From NCBI GenBank assembly GCA_036936605.1, contig JAUPFV010000004.1, positions 123,815,706-123,879,705 on the forward strand: a stretch of DNA of 64,000 nucleotides, read 5' to 3'. The translations under genes were made by a program, and so were the position numbers. The stretch comes from Limnanthes douglasii subsp. nivea. Lineage: Eukaryota > Streptophyta > Magnoliopsida > Brassicales > Limnanthaceae. Shown here in pieces: positions 11,116-23,216 of the stretch; position 1 is the stretch's first letter, and each line of letters starts with the position of its first letter. A model generated the notes under the pieces. That model was not told the origin of the DNA. It saw nothing but the letters and a program-made list of their open reading frames with translations, and did no database searches.

Positions 11116-13469
11116 AAGGTTGTCGCGAAGATTTAAGTTGAGCGAACGAATCCTTATATGGGTAGGTTATTTTCTCGATCGTAGGGCCTCAACGATTCTG
11201 TTAACCTCACTAATAGTTATTGTGTATGGTTTGGTCACCTTTTTTTCATTCAAACACGTTTGATATGCGTTGTCATCCATAAAATCGAGTCAATTTCATT
11301 ATCCGACCCCATCATAATTATATTTTAATACTCTTAATAATTTATAAAAAAAAATCCATTACCTATTTATCATATATAAAATTAATAACGTTATCTCAAA
11401 TCTGAGACGGAGATTAATTCTATGTCGGGTGGTCGACCATGTGAGGAAGAGTAGCTGGAACATAAACTAAGTGTATCAGACTACTCGGCATGGTCGGTAA
11501 TATATAACTGATAACTCACACTCGTCGGGCTAATAAAGAACAAGTCTTGACAAATTTATAAGTAAAATTTGGCAGACACGATAAGGGAATTCAGAGAGGT
11601 TAACAAAAGTTAGAGTACTTAATCTCTATGTAAAGGTTTAAAAGGTTAAAATATAGTAATAATCTCTTTTAATATTTATAAGTAGATAGTTGTACTTTGT
11701 TTTTTTTTACTTCATAAAGTATTGGTATAAATGACATAACTCGGAGGGCCACAATCCAAAGAACTATAAATGCTTGAATACATTTTTTTGGTACATACAA
11801 CTAATAGTGACATTTGAATAATAAAAAAGTTGAGTTACCCGTGATTGGATAAATATGTCCTAAGTACGCATGCAATTTTCATCGAATAAGACAAATAAGT
11901 TGTTACCTCTCTAAATGAGGCGACATTAAGAATTACACAATCCAACTTCTTCACATGTCTAAGATGATAAAGTGCGGGTAGTTAAAATTTATAATGTAAG
12001 AATGTAAATTGTGGCTAGCCAAATCTCCAACAAGGTGGATGATAATTAATTGAACGCATTGTACCGAAAAAATACAACCAAGCTCTTGAACTTAACCAAA
12101 CATAACGACGTTCAACCTCTAAGGCTTTAGCATCGCCTGTCATTCAAACTATGAGTCAAGCATTATATATGATCATAAAAATTGATACTACCAAAAGTAA
12201 TTCAGCTTCAGATTTTGGAGTTGGAGACCGACACGATTAATAGTACTTCACTATAACGATGCTACACCAACTATCTGAATCTTGGGTGTCGTGTCCATAA
12301 TTTCAACCACTCTAAAGATTGACAACTATTTGAATTTATATCAGGTCAGAATTCTATTTATTTATTTATTTTGATAATAACCTCTTTTTCTTCGAGTATG
12401 GGTATGACCAGCGAAAGTTTTATTAAAGCATATTTGGGACAATATTCTCATACAAGGCTAATATCCACAATAAATTAGTGTTATAATCCTCCAACGTGAC
12501 ACTTAAATGGACTAAGATGATTATTGATAATGAGATTATTATTTGGGCAGTATTTCATGTTCATATTAAGGATATATTTTGTACAATTGGTAGTTAGGCT
12601 AGGTCCATTGAAAACTTAATATTTATGTACACATTTATATGTCTCGTGTATGGTTAGGTTCATACTAATTACTACAAGTATATCAATCATTCATCGTTTA
12701 AAATGAATTGTTTTTTTAAACGTACATATTTTTTTAAATATTAATTTATCTCATATTTGATCAATATTTAAAAAAAAATCAACTAGTATATTTATTTATA
12801 TCACTAAAAGTATGTACCTCATCAAATATTTGTGCTCTAAATTTATTCATATATGAAGAGTCTCAACTCTATTAAGTATTATTTTAATTGTTTTGAGAAT
12901 AAAATATAAATACTACACTATATATATATATATATATGAATACATTTTTCATTGAACTAAATAAATATTTTATAAAACGTGAAGAGTAATTGAATAAATA
13001 ATATTTAATTTATTGATTAACTAATTTGTATTTATTTATATAAATTGTAATATATATATATAACATAGATTAATAGTAAAAAAATATCTACATCATCATC
13101 GATGTATTCCTCTAAATACAAAAGTACCAAAATACATAATTTATAAAGTATATCATTGTTGAATGAGCACAAAAATGAACATCAATAAGCGTACAAAAAA
13201 ATATAATATAAGAAGAGTAGTTGAACAACTAGTTCCAATGATCGCGGAGAGATAAAACATGAGTAAAAACCATCAAAAGTACAAGTCAGAATTGTAAAAA
13301 ACAAAACAAAAACAAAACATGCTTGTAGTGTTTCACTCGGTCTAAGGATCTTTGAGTCTTGAAATCTATAACGGAGGTTCGAGAGAATGCGTTTGAAATT
13401 TTTGAAAGCAATCAAGTTGTAATTTATGAAATCCTATTATTTCTCTCGTGGAAAGTATGATAGACTAGC
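11116..13469. other. AT-rich sequence, nothing recognised
   Basis: Read on both strands without finding a gene family. Holds short (TA)n runs at about 12920-12937 and 13051-13062 and A/T homopolymers. A Phe-rich minus frame at 13182-13415 looks like chance. Confidence 0.5.
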
Positions 13470-13745
13470 GCACAGAAAGAAGAGCGCCAAAGATGACCAA
13501 GAAAGGAAGATGATAGGGTCTATGAGCTGGAAGTGTGTAACCAGAAAGCTCAATTAATATTGGAGAATGGAACCATATTTTCCTAGATAAAGCCTCCCAA
13601 ATTAGTCAAAAAAATGAGCATTCAATCAAGATGTGATTGGTAGTCTCGGGAAAACAATTGCACAAAACACGGTATGAGACTGTGATATAATCCCATGATA
13701 GAAACTTATCTATAGTGGAGATTTTTCCTTGGATGGAAAGCCGAA
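13470..13745 (-). pseudogene. LINE ORF2 tail (zf-RVT) relic
   Basis: Minus-strand reading gives LAIQGKISTIDKFLSWDY, then a Cys pair (VLCNC), then TTNHILIECSFF and LIWEALSRKIW. This is the order of the plant LINE zf-RVT domain (LA..KLST.DRL..WG..., C..C, E...HLF..C, ..W). The rest of this LINE was not found nearby. A stop interrupts the block. Confidence 0.6.
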
Positions 13746-14399
13746 CAATATATATATATATATACATTCAAATTTATAACTTATTCTAAACAAGATTGGC
13801 CCAAAAGAATATGGGTAGAAAGACGAATGTGATGATAAATACTACTAATTGTAAAAATCTTACTAGTCTATTCGTTGACCCATATTTTAAAATCCTCCCT
13901 GTTTGAAGATGCAATTATTAAACTAATCGAATTACTAAATTTTTTTGAAGGTGGGCTTGATGAGACCTTTGCCATATCGGAGCTGAGAGGGCTAGATCCA
14001 AAAGCCATTGACGATGATATCTGCAACTTTACTATTAATACACATTCTAGCATAATGTATTGATCTCATCACTGGTGATAAAATGAATCGTGTGAGTTTT
14101 ATCAGAAACACTTAATTTGGTGATGATAAAATTTTAACATGATTGAAACTGCGTAACTGGGGGAGTGTTTTTTTACACCGATGAGACCACTGAAGTTATT
14201 GATGAAAATGTCAGGAACTTCTTTAAATAAGGTACAAATATTCCCAAAAGGATCATCTTTGTTTCGATAAATACGCGCTTTAATATTATTACAAAAGAAT
14301 TTTGTGTTATGTTTCCCAACTTAAACCAGGTTCCATGAGAGTTTTGTTTGAATAAAGACTATTATGTGCGGTTAGATAAAGTCTTTTTAGGCATTAATT
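13746..14399. other. Unassigned sequence between LINE tail and gypsy relic
   Basis: A (TA)n run at about 13747-13764. The rest may be the decayed 3' end (integrase side) of the minus-strand gypsy relic, but no motif was secure. Confidence 0.35.
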
Positions 14400-14599
14400 T
14401 TGGCCTCAATAAACACATGATAAAGTGGGTTAATTTTGAGGTTGTTCTTGGACTGAGTGAGTATATCTCAAGTACGAGATATTAATTGAATCCATGCTAA
14501 TGAGCCTTTGTTTGATTTGTATGAAATTTTCCAAGTAAATTCGACTTGTTATTTGAAGGGATAAACCTCTCATATTGGAATTCTATTAATGAAAGTCTT

Positions 14600-14815
14600 G
14601 ATTACTATTCTCAACTCGTACTAGATGTCTTAGCCTCTAACTCTACTGAACATTTGATGAGTCTGATAGATGCATCATGCATTTGTATAACATTTATTAA
14701 TAAGAAACGACGTATTGATGATGATTGTGTGAGTGTGAACGTATTACCTTATCTTTCTTGCTGTTATCACAAATGTAAGAGCAACCTTTTCAAGTTGCAG
14801 GTACATGTTTTCAAC
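14600..14815 (-). pseudogene. Gypsy RNase H fragment
   Basis: Minus-strand YLQLEKVALTFVITARKIR followed by HTHTIIINTSFLINK lines up with YLKLEKLALTLVIAAKKMR and SHSIIVWTSFPLRNV of the Tat1 RNase H. The open frame on the plus strand at 14546-14839 is its shadow. Confidence 0.6.
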
Positions 14816-15154
14816 ACTTATAAAGATTTACTTACATAGTATATGGGTTTGGACTATGTCCACTATTTGTTTACTAAAATAGCTCTTACAACATTATCAA
14901 AGACTACAAGGTGTGGAAACATGAATTCTTTTGGCTTCGTATTTGTTAATAATTCTGGAGATGCGAAACATTTCTTATTATTAAGTTCTTCTTCACATAC
15001 CGGAGTCCAAATAAATATTCATATACCTCGTAATAATTAAAAGAAAGGCTGGCACTTTTCTGAGGATTTGGAAATGAATATGTTGAGAGTTGACAATCTA
15101 GATGTTAGTATTTTTATTTTTTTGTATTTCTCATAGGATCCATTGCGTCAAAAT

Positions 15155-15394
15155 TTAAAAGTTAATTTGGATTTGATTTGATTTTTTTACTACCATATAG
15201 TCTAAGAATTTTCTAGATCTTACACCAAAAGTATATTTCTCTGAATTTAACTTCAAATTAACCTTTCTCAAGTTGGAGAAGGTCCCGGCTAAGCTAACTA
15301 CGTGATATTCATCTTGATTTATTGTGACTAACATGTCATCTATGTATTCTTGATTATTTTGGCCGATTTGATTTACGAAGATACTTGTAAACAA
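15155..15394 (-). pseudogene. Gypsy reverse transcriptase, palm fragment
   Basis: Contains the active-site motif EYIDDMLV followed by the NLRKVNLKLNSEKYTFGVRS block, both diagnostic of Ty3/gypsy reverse transcriptase (compare YIDDMMVKS and NLKLNPEKCVFGVQS in Tat1). It continues the fragment at 15900-16225 across the solo LTR, with some RT sequence missing between them. Confidence 0.8.
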
Positions 15395-15515
15395 ATCGTT
15401 GGTATGTAGATCCTATATTTTTTAAGTTACAAGACATTAATTTGTAAGATTGAGGACTCTGTGTTAGAATCATGATCATTCTCGTGCATTTGAATTTTAT
15501 TATATCTATAAGAGG

Positions 15516-15894
15516 TGGTGAGGTTTATTTTAAACCGAGGGTAATTTTGTTAAGTGTTTTGGAAAGTTTATAGAGTATTAAATATTTAGGTGTTTAGTAG
15601 TGAGAGATTTGAGCTGCTTGGTTGTATTAAATGTTCATTACCCTCATTAATGAAAGTAGTTGGGGTATTTATACCCTTAATTATGGATCCATAGGCTTTC
15701 GGGTCAAATTATAGAACCGGGTCAAGTTTAAGGACCCATTTACTTAATAAGCTGATTAGCACATAGCTTAGTCAAAAGGTGTTTAGTTATTTTATACTTT
15801 TGTCATGTCCGGATAGTTCAGTGGGCAGTTTATGTCCGAATTTCCCTTGTCCGGAAATCTCAGTAGACAGTGGTGGATTTATCCGTACTCATCA
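15516..15894 (-). repeat. Solo LTR of the Tat family
   Basis: About 379 bp, TGGTGAGG to TCATCA on the plus strand. It is collinear with the Tat1 and Tat2 LTRs through ATTAAATGTTCATTACCC, GGGTATTTATACCC and the TGTCCGGA-rich end. No internal sequence follows. Flanking pentamers AGAGG and GTAGG match imperfectly, so the target duplication is either decayed or lost. On the minus strand it reads TGATGAGT to CACCA, the sense direction of the Tat elements here. Confidence 0.85.
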
Positions 15895-15899
15895 GTAGG

Positions 15900-16225
15900 T
15901 ATCCATAAAAGATAGCATCTTATTCAATGAAGTAACATTCACACATTGATTTATTCTTGATAATAATAAATGATCATTTGGATATACCTTGTTAAGATAT
16001 GTGAAATCTACGCATATTCTCCAATTTACATTCTTATTTTTTACCAACACTGAGTTCGTTGCCACACTGGAGATTTGATTTCTGAATATTCCCTACGACT
16101 GTCAACTTGCTTACTTCTTCAATAATTTTTTTTCCCTGTTGAATACGATTTTTTTGTTCTTCTTTATTGGTAAAAAATGATTGGTGATTGATAGTATATA
16201 GTATATGAGTTAGGCTAGAACTCAT
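15900..16225 (-). pseudogene. Gypsy reverse transcriptase, N-terminal fragment
   Basis: Minus strand: KKIIEEVSKLTVVGNIQKSN, then VLVKNKNVNWRICVDFTYLNK and YPNDHLLLS. This matches the gypsy RT entry (EEVDRLTKMGHIKES, WSMCIDFTDLNRACPKD in Tat1). Confidence 0.72.
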
Positions 16226-16351
16226 ATAATATCATGTGTATTATGGTCAAACAAATCAAGATTTTTTTTTGTAAAAAGTCAAATAATTTATACCTAATTT
16301 CGTGAGGATATCTTTGTCGAGCCATAATACACTTTCCACTTCTCATCCATG

Positions 16352-16603
16352 TTATATTAGATGATGGGCTTCTCTGGGATCATTCATGTTGTCCAAGAGG
16401 AGCGAGTCCCTTTTGGTTACTAACGGGCTTGTTTGCAAGTCAATAAAGTTGCATAACAAACCATGAACGTCATTAAGTTTCCTTTGGATTAATCTTATTT
16501 TTTCATTTACAATGTACTTGGGGTATTGATGAACTGTAGATACTATAATTAGTCTTAACCATCTAACGATTACTGTGTAAGAAGAAAAAGCATATACGAT
16601 CAT
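16352..16603 (-). pseudogene. Gypsy protease-to-RT linker fragment
   Basis: Contains STVHQYPKYIVNEKI, which parallels STVHQCLKYVVQGQV downstream of the protease in Tat1, preceded by a decayed W-L-R motif. Too eroded for function. Confidence 0.5.
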
Positions 16604-17049
16604 AAATAGGCAACAAACCTTTTTTCAAAATTCATGCATGTCGAGGACTACATCCTTGTTAAGTTCTCCCCAACAATTATGACATCTCTCATTTTCTCAT
16701 AGGTGCTTATGATAATATGTTAGTTAAGCTCTATGTATCCATCCTTATTTTTTAACTTTTACTCCAATTAGTCCGACATTAATCAATACAACATCATTGT
16801 GAGGTGATACCGCTTCTTTGAGTTTGTCATCATAAAATAAAAATACTTGATACGAATTCCAATATAAGTGTGACGATGTTTGGCCATGTTGTTAGAAATA
16901 TAGATCATTAATATATTATTTCTTTAAACAAATTACGATTATTAAAATTAGACATTCTCTATCAATGACACACACATAGTCTATTTATTCGACTCATAAT
17001 TCAAATATTGCTCTTAGTCTTTAATAAAAATTATATTATTTTCCAGATT

Positions 17050-18610
17050 CTCAACTCTTTCATTTTTCTTGTTTTGACCTTTCGTTCCTCGATGATCGAC
17101 GTCGGTCAATGTATGCGCTTTTTGGTTCATCTTCACTCTTCATTTTTATTAAGTCTACAAATTTTTCATCGTCAATCATATTTTAGACTTGATCCTGCAT
17201 GACCCAAAAAACCCTAGTCTAATGCTCAATGTCACCATAAAACTTGAAATATTTTTTATATCTATTTTGTACCAAGATCCTTATAAGTTGTAATGTTATT
17301 GATATTTGAGCGTATCTTTTATTTTTTTCTAGATAAATCCTAAGTTTTATGTCAAGTTGGTTTACAATCCTCTAGTTGGGTAATCTAGTCTTCGACTATT
17401 ATTGTTATTATAATTGCTCATATACTTCCCCTGAAGCCTTGATCATGTTTTGACCGAGAAGATCCTTCACCGTTATTATTTTTGGAGGTCTTGTTGTGTA
17501 ACATACAATTAGTTTGCATAATTTTTTTCTGATTCATTATTGTGTGCTAGTCATTGGGTATGCAGATGGATTGGTAGTGTTAACAAATCTTCAAAAGTGA
17601 CAACCTTATTTTTTGATAACGTTAGCTAGGGGTTCTCGCAATATTCATTGCCTATATGTAACAACAACTACCAAGTCATGGTAACAATGTAATTCACTAT
17701 TTATTTTTACAAATCTCTGAGTTATTATTTCAAACTCTCATTTGGTATTTTCTTACAATTGATGGTAATAATAACATATTCTTTCATTAATTTCGATGTT
17801 ATAAATTGATTCTTAAATTTTGTCCACAACATCTTAAAGCTTGCAATACATCATGCTAGAAGGTTGTTGAACCATGTCAGACAATTTCTTCCTTATGTAA
17901 GGAAAAATAGTATGCACTTCATTATATTTTCCACTTATAGATGCCTTAACATATTACTTTTAAATTTTTCTACGCGATAATTCGAATCTCCCGTTAAACT
18001 TATCCATCTTGTGATAGTTGAATTTTATCGGTGAGTTTACATACAAAATGTTTGATGCAAATGAATATTTATCCTGTAAATCATCGTTGTTAATTTCAAG
18101 AAAAATAGTTTTGTATTTCATGCTTATATGGCCCATGAAGAGACATCCCCGCCATTGTTCGGGCGACAGACTAACGTTGTTCTTATATTAGAATCTGGTG
18201 GAAATTCGTCATAGTAGCATCGTCGGTCTATTCGTAGCGATATAAGAATTCAACTGAGGATGGTGTGAATCCAAAAGGCTTTATTGACCTGTGAATTCCG
18301 AATGTGGTATTATACTGGTTATTCTTCATTTATGACGAAGCCTGTGCAAATCCATTAGGTACATCTGGGTGAAGTAGTGGTACACTTGTATGATTATGTT
18401 GAAACAGTTGTTATAAAAGGGATGAATGGTACTATTGCCTATTTGTATAGATCTATGACTAAGTCATAAAAAATGGAATTTTGGTTGAATCCCTTATTCG
18501 GCCATTGGGGCATGTGTATGATTCGACTGAGCTCTATGTTGAGCTATATGGACTATGATTCCGACTTATACCAAACTGTGGTGGAGATGCCCATTGACCT
18601 TTCGACCAAT
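17050..18610 (-). pseudogene. Gypsy gag fragments
   Basis: Minus strand at about 17270-17050 reads KYFKFYGDIEH then a Val-Met-Gln-Asp-Gln helix and DDEKFVDLIK, resembling the YCxYHxDxGHxTE...LKxEIExLIRxG block of gypsy Gag. Farther upstream (18120-17600) are KMDKFNGR-type and PYIRKKLSDMVQQ pieces, and at 18610-18480 a QWASPPQF-type low-complexity N-terminus. Cysteines of the knuckle are lost. Confidence 0.42.
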
Positions 18611-18650
18611 TAATGTATCGATTGTCAAGAACATTATTCTTAATTTACGT

Positions 18651-19633
18651 TATGTCCCTTGATTTCAGGTACCTACTTCTCATTTTCTAATTATGGCGGC
18701 GAAACTTTTGTTTCTCATTATTGTTGGAGGATACTTGATTGGAGTGATTAATAATCATTTTTATTTTTCACCTGAAAGAGATATTATATCAATTAGAGAT
18801 ATTCATGAGACGATCTCTTATCATAGAACTGGTTTTATGTTTTCATTCTCCATCTTCTTCTTCAATGATCTTCAAAATGTTGGATCTTATATTTTATCTT
18901 CGGCTGATGAGTGACATAAATCATCTCTTACATCATCCTGATTATCTCTTCATAGAGTACTATTGCTAACTGATGGAAATTTGTAAGTTAGATAATTGTG
19001 GTGGTTGTAATCTTGTTCGTTAACTGGCGTCGTTCATGTTAACATACAAAATATTATTTTGCTCCAAATATGCCATGAAATATATCTTGCTTTATTTTTT
19101 TCTTTTTTTGATAAATACCTTACGAGGTACTAGTCGGTTCCTGCAGACAACACAATTTGTATAGTTAGGTTTATGTAGATCTAGATGGGTATCCGAAATC
19201 TAATATGAGTTACAAAACATAACACCATCCGAGATGTGGATATTCATTTCAATATAATTTATATTTATAAATTAATTGAGAACCCTTTAAGTTTTAAAGT
19301 GCTCATATATTTTTATGCTTTTAGTTAAGAACTTGAGTTCTCAAGTGTAATATAAATAACCAGTTCTTTGTCTATTTTGTAACAAAAAAAAATTCAGAAA
19401 TATATTTGTCGAGCAAAATTCTTACTCTAAAATTAGTATACTAAGCAATTTAGGGAAGAACTTTTCAAGTTTTGAATTTATCTTCATATTTTTAATTGAG
19501 AATTTAAATATACAATTAGAAAAATAAATAATAAACGCACCATTTGAGAACTTCAAAGTTCTCAAAATAAAAATTAGGATACTTAGCAAATTATGGGAAA
19601 ACTTTTCAAATTATCGATAAAAAAAATACTAAA
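18651..19633. other. AT-rich sequence without a recognised gene
   Basis: A 73-codon frame at 18693-18914 starts with a hydrophobic stretch that looks like a signal anchor, but it has no family features and lies at the 5' edge of the minus-strand gypsy relic. From 19310 on, imperfect GAACTT/AAGTTC words recur, leading into the tandem repeat below. Confidence 0.4.
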
Positions 19634-19965
19634 ACAAATGTTCAATTATCATTATATGATTAGTTGAATATTTGAATATTTGAATTCTCACGTGGTATAA
19701 AGTTCTTAACTTGTATGAATGTATCAACTCAATTGTTCCAAAGTTCTTAACCCATTTTCATACTAAATTTTTGTTGAGATCTTCAAAAGTTGAAAAACAA
19801 ATACCCAAACAAAGGTTCAATTATCATTATATGATTAGTTGAAAATTTGAATTCTTATATGGTATAAAGTTCTTAACTTGTATGAATGTATCAATTCAAT
19901 TGTTATAAAGTTCTTAACCCGTTTTGTACTAAATTTTTGTTGAGATCTTCAAAAGTTCTCAATGA
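19634..19965. repeat. Tandem duplication, about 175-bp unit, two copies
   Basis: The run starting AACAAATGTTCAATTATC at 19634 returns as AACAAAGGTTCAATTATC at 19809 with offset 175. Both continue through ATATGATTAGTTGAA, GGTATAAAGTTCTTAAC, GTATGAATGTATCAA and TTGTTGAGATCTTCAAAAG. It lies just upstream of the LINE1 target duplication. Confidence 0.85.
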
Positions 19966-20130
19966 AGATCAACTGAAATCCAAAATTCTCAAATGAATCT
20001 TGCTGATTCATGCATTTGAGAAAATTAAATGTATACAATATTTATGTGAGAACTTGAAAGTGTTCATTATTTAGACGCCAAATATAATATTTAATAATTT
20101 TTTAAAATAAATAAATTAAATTTTGCTAAC

Positions 20131-20146
20131 AATAATTGAATGACCA
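20131..20146. repeat. LINE1 target-site duplication, left
   Basis: AATAATTGAATGACCA. The same 16 bases occur at 36011-36026, just after an A-rich end, and bracket the LINE plus its nested Tat1 element. Confidence 0.85.
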
Positions 20147-20164
20147 AAAACTATTCGAACAATA

Positions 20165-21020
20165 GGAAACTTCACATACAGAATACTTAAATGGACACCA
20201 GATTTCCACCCCAAGAAGGAGTCTCCGTTGACTCCTTTTTGGATTTCCCTGCCTAAAGTACCTGAAATTTTGTATAACCTAGATTCAATAACTTATATTG
20301 CTAAGGCAATTGGATTTCCCTTAGCAATATGGGTCTCTAAAAACAACATTGCAAGTTACAACAAGTGTAAGGCATGAATTTTAGCTGATATTTCTAACCC
20401 TCTTCCCCAAAGAATTTGGATATGTTTTGGAGAAAAAGATGGTTACTAGCAAGATGTTTCATACTTAAACAAACCTTTTTACTATAAAAATGTATACACA
20501 TATGACACCAGGAAAAACAATGCAAAAATAAAGAATTGGAGTAAACAATGAATAAAAACGAAAACAACAAAGATAATACTAAAACCCAATCCATACTTCA
20601 TCCAAACGAAGTTTGGATTCAAAAAACAAACCCTGAAATTAACAAGGAATTGCAAACTGAAAAATCACATGCACTGGTAATTCAAAATGAAAAGAATAAA
20701 GATTTAGAAACAATAAAAAATGAAAACTTTCTAGTCTCTAATCAATTTAATGAACCACCTGAAGTTACTGAAAAAGACTTAACTGATGACATAGAAACTG
20801 TTAACTTAAGTAACTCACTTCTGCAAACAAAAAAATCACCTGCACTGGTAATTGAAAATGAAATGAAATAAATATGTAGAAGCATTAACAAATACTGAAG
20901 AACAAATGGAAAATATTCTAGACTTTAATCAATTTAATGAACCACCTGAAGTTACTAAAATGACATAACTGATGCCATACAAACTATTTCCTTAAGTAAC
21001 TTATTTAATATACTTAATAA
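20165..21020 (+). pseudogene. LINE1 ORF1, 5'-truncated
   Basis: Begins with RILKWTPDFHPKKESPLTPFW, the conserved end of the DUF4283 domain, followed by ISLPKVPEILYN and AKAIGFPLAIW. The zinc knuckle is eroded (FYYKNVYTYDT where FYCKxC.. is expected). After a stop, a Lys/Glu/Asn-rich linker follows (20548-20871) containing two similar segments: a repeated motif ending ALVIQNE / ALVIENE, and FNEPPEVTEKD at about 20745 and again near 20935, an internal duplication of the disordered tail. Role in the family: RNA binding and chaperone for ORF2. Confidence 0.7.
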
Positions 21021-21220
21021 AGGAGAATTAGAAGAATTATTTGAATCAGAACATGACTTTCCACTAACTAGAACAAATCTTAGTTTCCATCAATCACTTG
21101 AACTTAAACAACCTAAAAAAGACTCAATTAAGACTCCTATAAGAAGATCTTCAAGAGGTAAAATATTAATATATAATAAAATCTAAAAGATCATTAAGAT
21201 CCTCGAAACAATCTTTAAAA

Positions 21221-22820
21221 TGACCATAGCTATACAAAACTGGAATGCTAGAGGAATAAGGAATCAAAGAACATTAAGAAGAATAAAAAACATTGTCAGA
21301 AAATTTTCAACTGATATCATAGCTCTACAGGAACCTATGATATTAACTGATAACTTATAATCAACAGGTAAAAATTTGGTTTTAAATCATATTTTGCAAA
21401 CCTTAATAATAAAATTTGGATTTTCTAGGGAAATGGTTTTAATATCAATATACTAGATAACTCTGAACAACTTACTAACACTATGGTAAGTCATACTTCT
21501 ACTTACAAAGTAGTTATGTTTACCATAGTTTACGCAAAATGTACCAGATCCCATACAATGCCTTTATGGGATCAATTAAGAGCAATTTCTGACACAGACC
21601 TACCTTGGCTTGTTATTGGAGATTTTAATACAATCTCCAACACAAGTGAACAACCATCTTGTTTCATACTTTGCACTAAAATTAAGGATTATTAATAACA
21701 TGATTTTAGAGTGTAAACTAGAAGAACTAGGCTAACATGCTCAAACTTCACATGGACAAACAAACATAAATGGAAAAGATTAGATATGACCTTACACAAT
21801 GATAAATAAAAAGAAACCTTTCATATTACAAGTGTGAAGCATCTGACCAGAACTTGTTCTGACCATTCATCCTTGATAATATCAGTTACATTAAATTCAA
21901 CACATAAAAAACCATCATTTAGATTCCAAAATATGTGGCTGAAACATGAAGATTTCTTCAAACTGTAGAAAACAACTGGTCTAAACATCTTACTGATTCC
22001 TCTCACATATACACATTTTAGTCCAAATTAAAAAGACTTAAAAACATCTAAAAAGTTGGAATAAAAATGTCTATGGTAATATTTTTTACTATCGAAACAA
22101 AATTGAAGAAAATATTAAAATAACTGAAACAAAGTTAGAAGAAACTAAGAGCCCAAAGAATCAAACTAATTTGTCCAACCTTAATGCTACACATATAACA
22201 TTACTTGAAAAAGAAGAAATATATTGGCAAAAAAAGAGCTATGTAAAGTGGTTAAAAGATTGTGATAGCAACTCTACAACCTTCCACAATTATGTTAAAA
22301 AAATAAGATCTAGAAACAAAATTAATGGTATTCAAACTAATGATAAATGGATTAAAGATGATGATATAATTGGCTTATCTGCTGTAGAATACTTCTCTAC
22401 TCTATTAAACAAACCTACTCCACAAAGTAGCCTATCAATAATAAATAATATCATTCTTAAAATTATATATGATTAAAACAATGAAAACATCTTGAAAATA
22501 CTATCAATGGAAGAGTTACATAATGTTATAAAAAGCATAAATTTTAACAGTGCTTCTGGAGTTAATGGATTCAACTCTAGATTCTACTTATCATGTTGGT
22601 TTATAATAAAAGATGATCTACTTAAAGCCATCACAAACCACTTTACAAACTCAGATAACCCTAAATGCCTTTTTGCAATCCTTATATGTTTAATAGCTAA
22701 GGTTAAATCACCTAAAATCTGGCTGCAATTTAGACCTATAAGTTTATGCTCAGTTCTCAATATAATCATTTCTGAAATACTGAATAACAAATTAGCTAAA
22801 TTACTTCCTTTAATCATTTC
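21221..22820 (+). pseudogene. LINE1 ORF2, first part (endonuclease and start of RT)
   Basis: Starts at ATG 21221 with the endonuclease signature IQNWNARGIRN, then FSTDIIALQEP; later LPWLVIGDFNTI (21600-21635) and CSNFTWTNKHKWKRLD (about 21740). The link region (22171-22476) gives EEIYWQKKSYVKWLKDCDSN and FHNYVKKIRSRNKI. RT starts with SASGVNGFNSRFYLSCW (22545-22600) and IWLQFRPISLCSVL. The Tat1 insertion falls right after LLPLIISK; the frame picks up at 33194 with the GAYIENKEP block. Several stops lie between 21340 and 22170. Confidence 0.85.
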
Positions 22821-22825
22821 AAAAG
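22821..22825. repeat. Tat1 target-site duplication, left (AAAAG)
   Basis: AAAAG precedes the TGGTGTGG LTR end; the same five bases follow the right LTR at 33189-33193. Joining the two flanks restores the LINE RT reading, apart from a local stop. Confidence 0.88.
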
Positions 22826-23201
22826 TGGTGTGGATTATTTCTATCTGAGGGTAATTTGGACAGATGTTTTGTGGTGTTTCAAAGGTATTTAATATTTAAG
22901 TGGTTTGTAGTGGGGAATTTGAGCTGCCTGGGTGTATTAAATGTTCATTACCCTCATTAATGAAAGTGGTTGGGTATTTATACCCTTAATTATGGGCCAC
23001 ATGGGCTTTTGGGTCATACTTATGGAATTGGGTCGAGTTCAAAAACCCATTAGTTTATTAAGCAGATTAGCAATTAGCTTAGTCATAATGTGATTAACTT
23101 TTAATACTTTAGTCCTGTTCGGATGGTTCAATGGGTGGTTTTTATCCGAATTGCCATTATCCGGTTTCTACAGTGAGTGGTGAGAAAATCCGGACTCATC
23201 A
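22826..23201 (-). repeat. Tat1 3' LTR
   Basis: 376 bp. On the plus strand it runs TGGTGTGG to CTCATCA; on the element's sense strand it begins TGATGAGT, directly after a polypurine tract. Confidence 0.93.
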
Positions 23202-23216
23202 GTAGCCCTTTTTTTA
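23202..23216 (-). other. Tat1 polypurine tract
   Basis: On the minus strand TAAAAAAAGGGCTAC abuts the TGATGAGT start of the 3' LTR. Tat2 has the matching CTAAAAAAGGGGCTAC. This is the expected plus-strand DNA primer. Confidence 0.75.

Larger units (their letters stand above)
14400..18650 (-). mobile_element. Old Ty3/gypsy relic, - strand
   Basis: From high to low coordinates (its 5' to 3' direction) the minus strand gives: a Gag N-terminal Pro/Gln/His-rich stretch (about 18610-18300), Gag core remnants (18120-17600), a Gag Cys-His-like block (17280-17050), protease-side block (16603-16352), reverse transcriptase (16225-15155) and RNase H (14810-14600, with YLQLEKVALTFVITARKIR). The order is that of a Tat/Athila-like gypsy. 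Every block is frameshifted. A solo LTR of the Tat1/Tat2 family is inserted within its RT. No LTRs of its own were identified. Confidence 0.62.

Noticed and set aside
14546..14839. 97-codon plus-strand frame with Cys-rich end
   Set aside because: It is the shadow of the minus-strand gypsy RNase H relic, which has recognisable motifs.
18693..18914. 73-codon frame starting with a signal-anchor-like stretch
   Set aside because: Short, no homology recognised, lies at the 5' edge of the minus-strand gypsy relic, and T-rich DNA readily gives hydrophobic frames.
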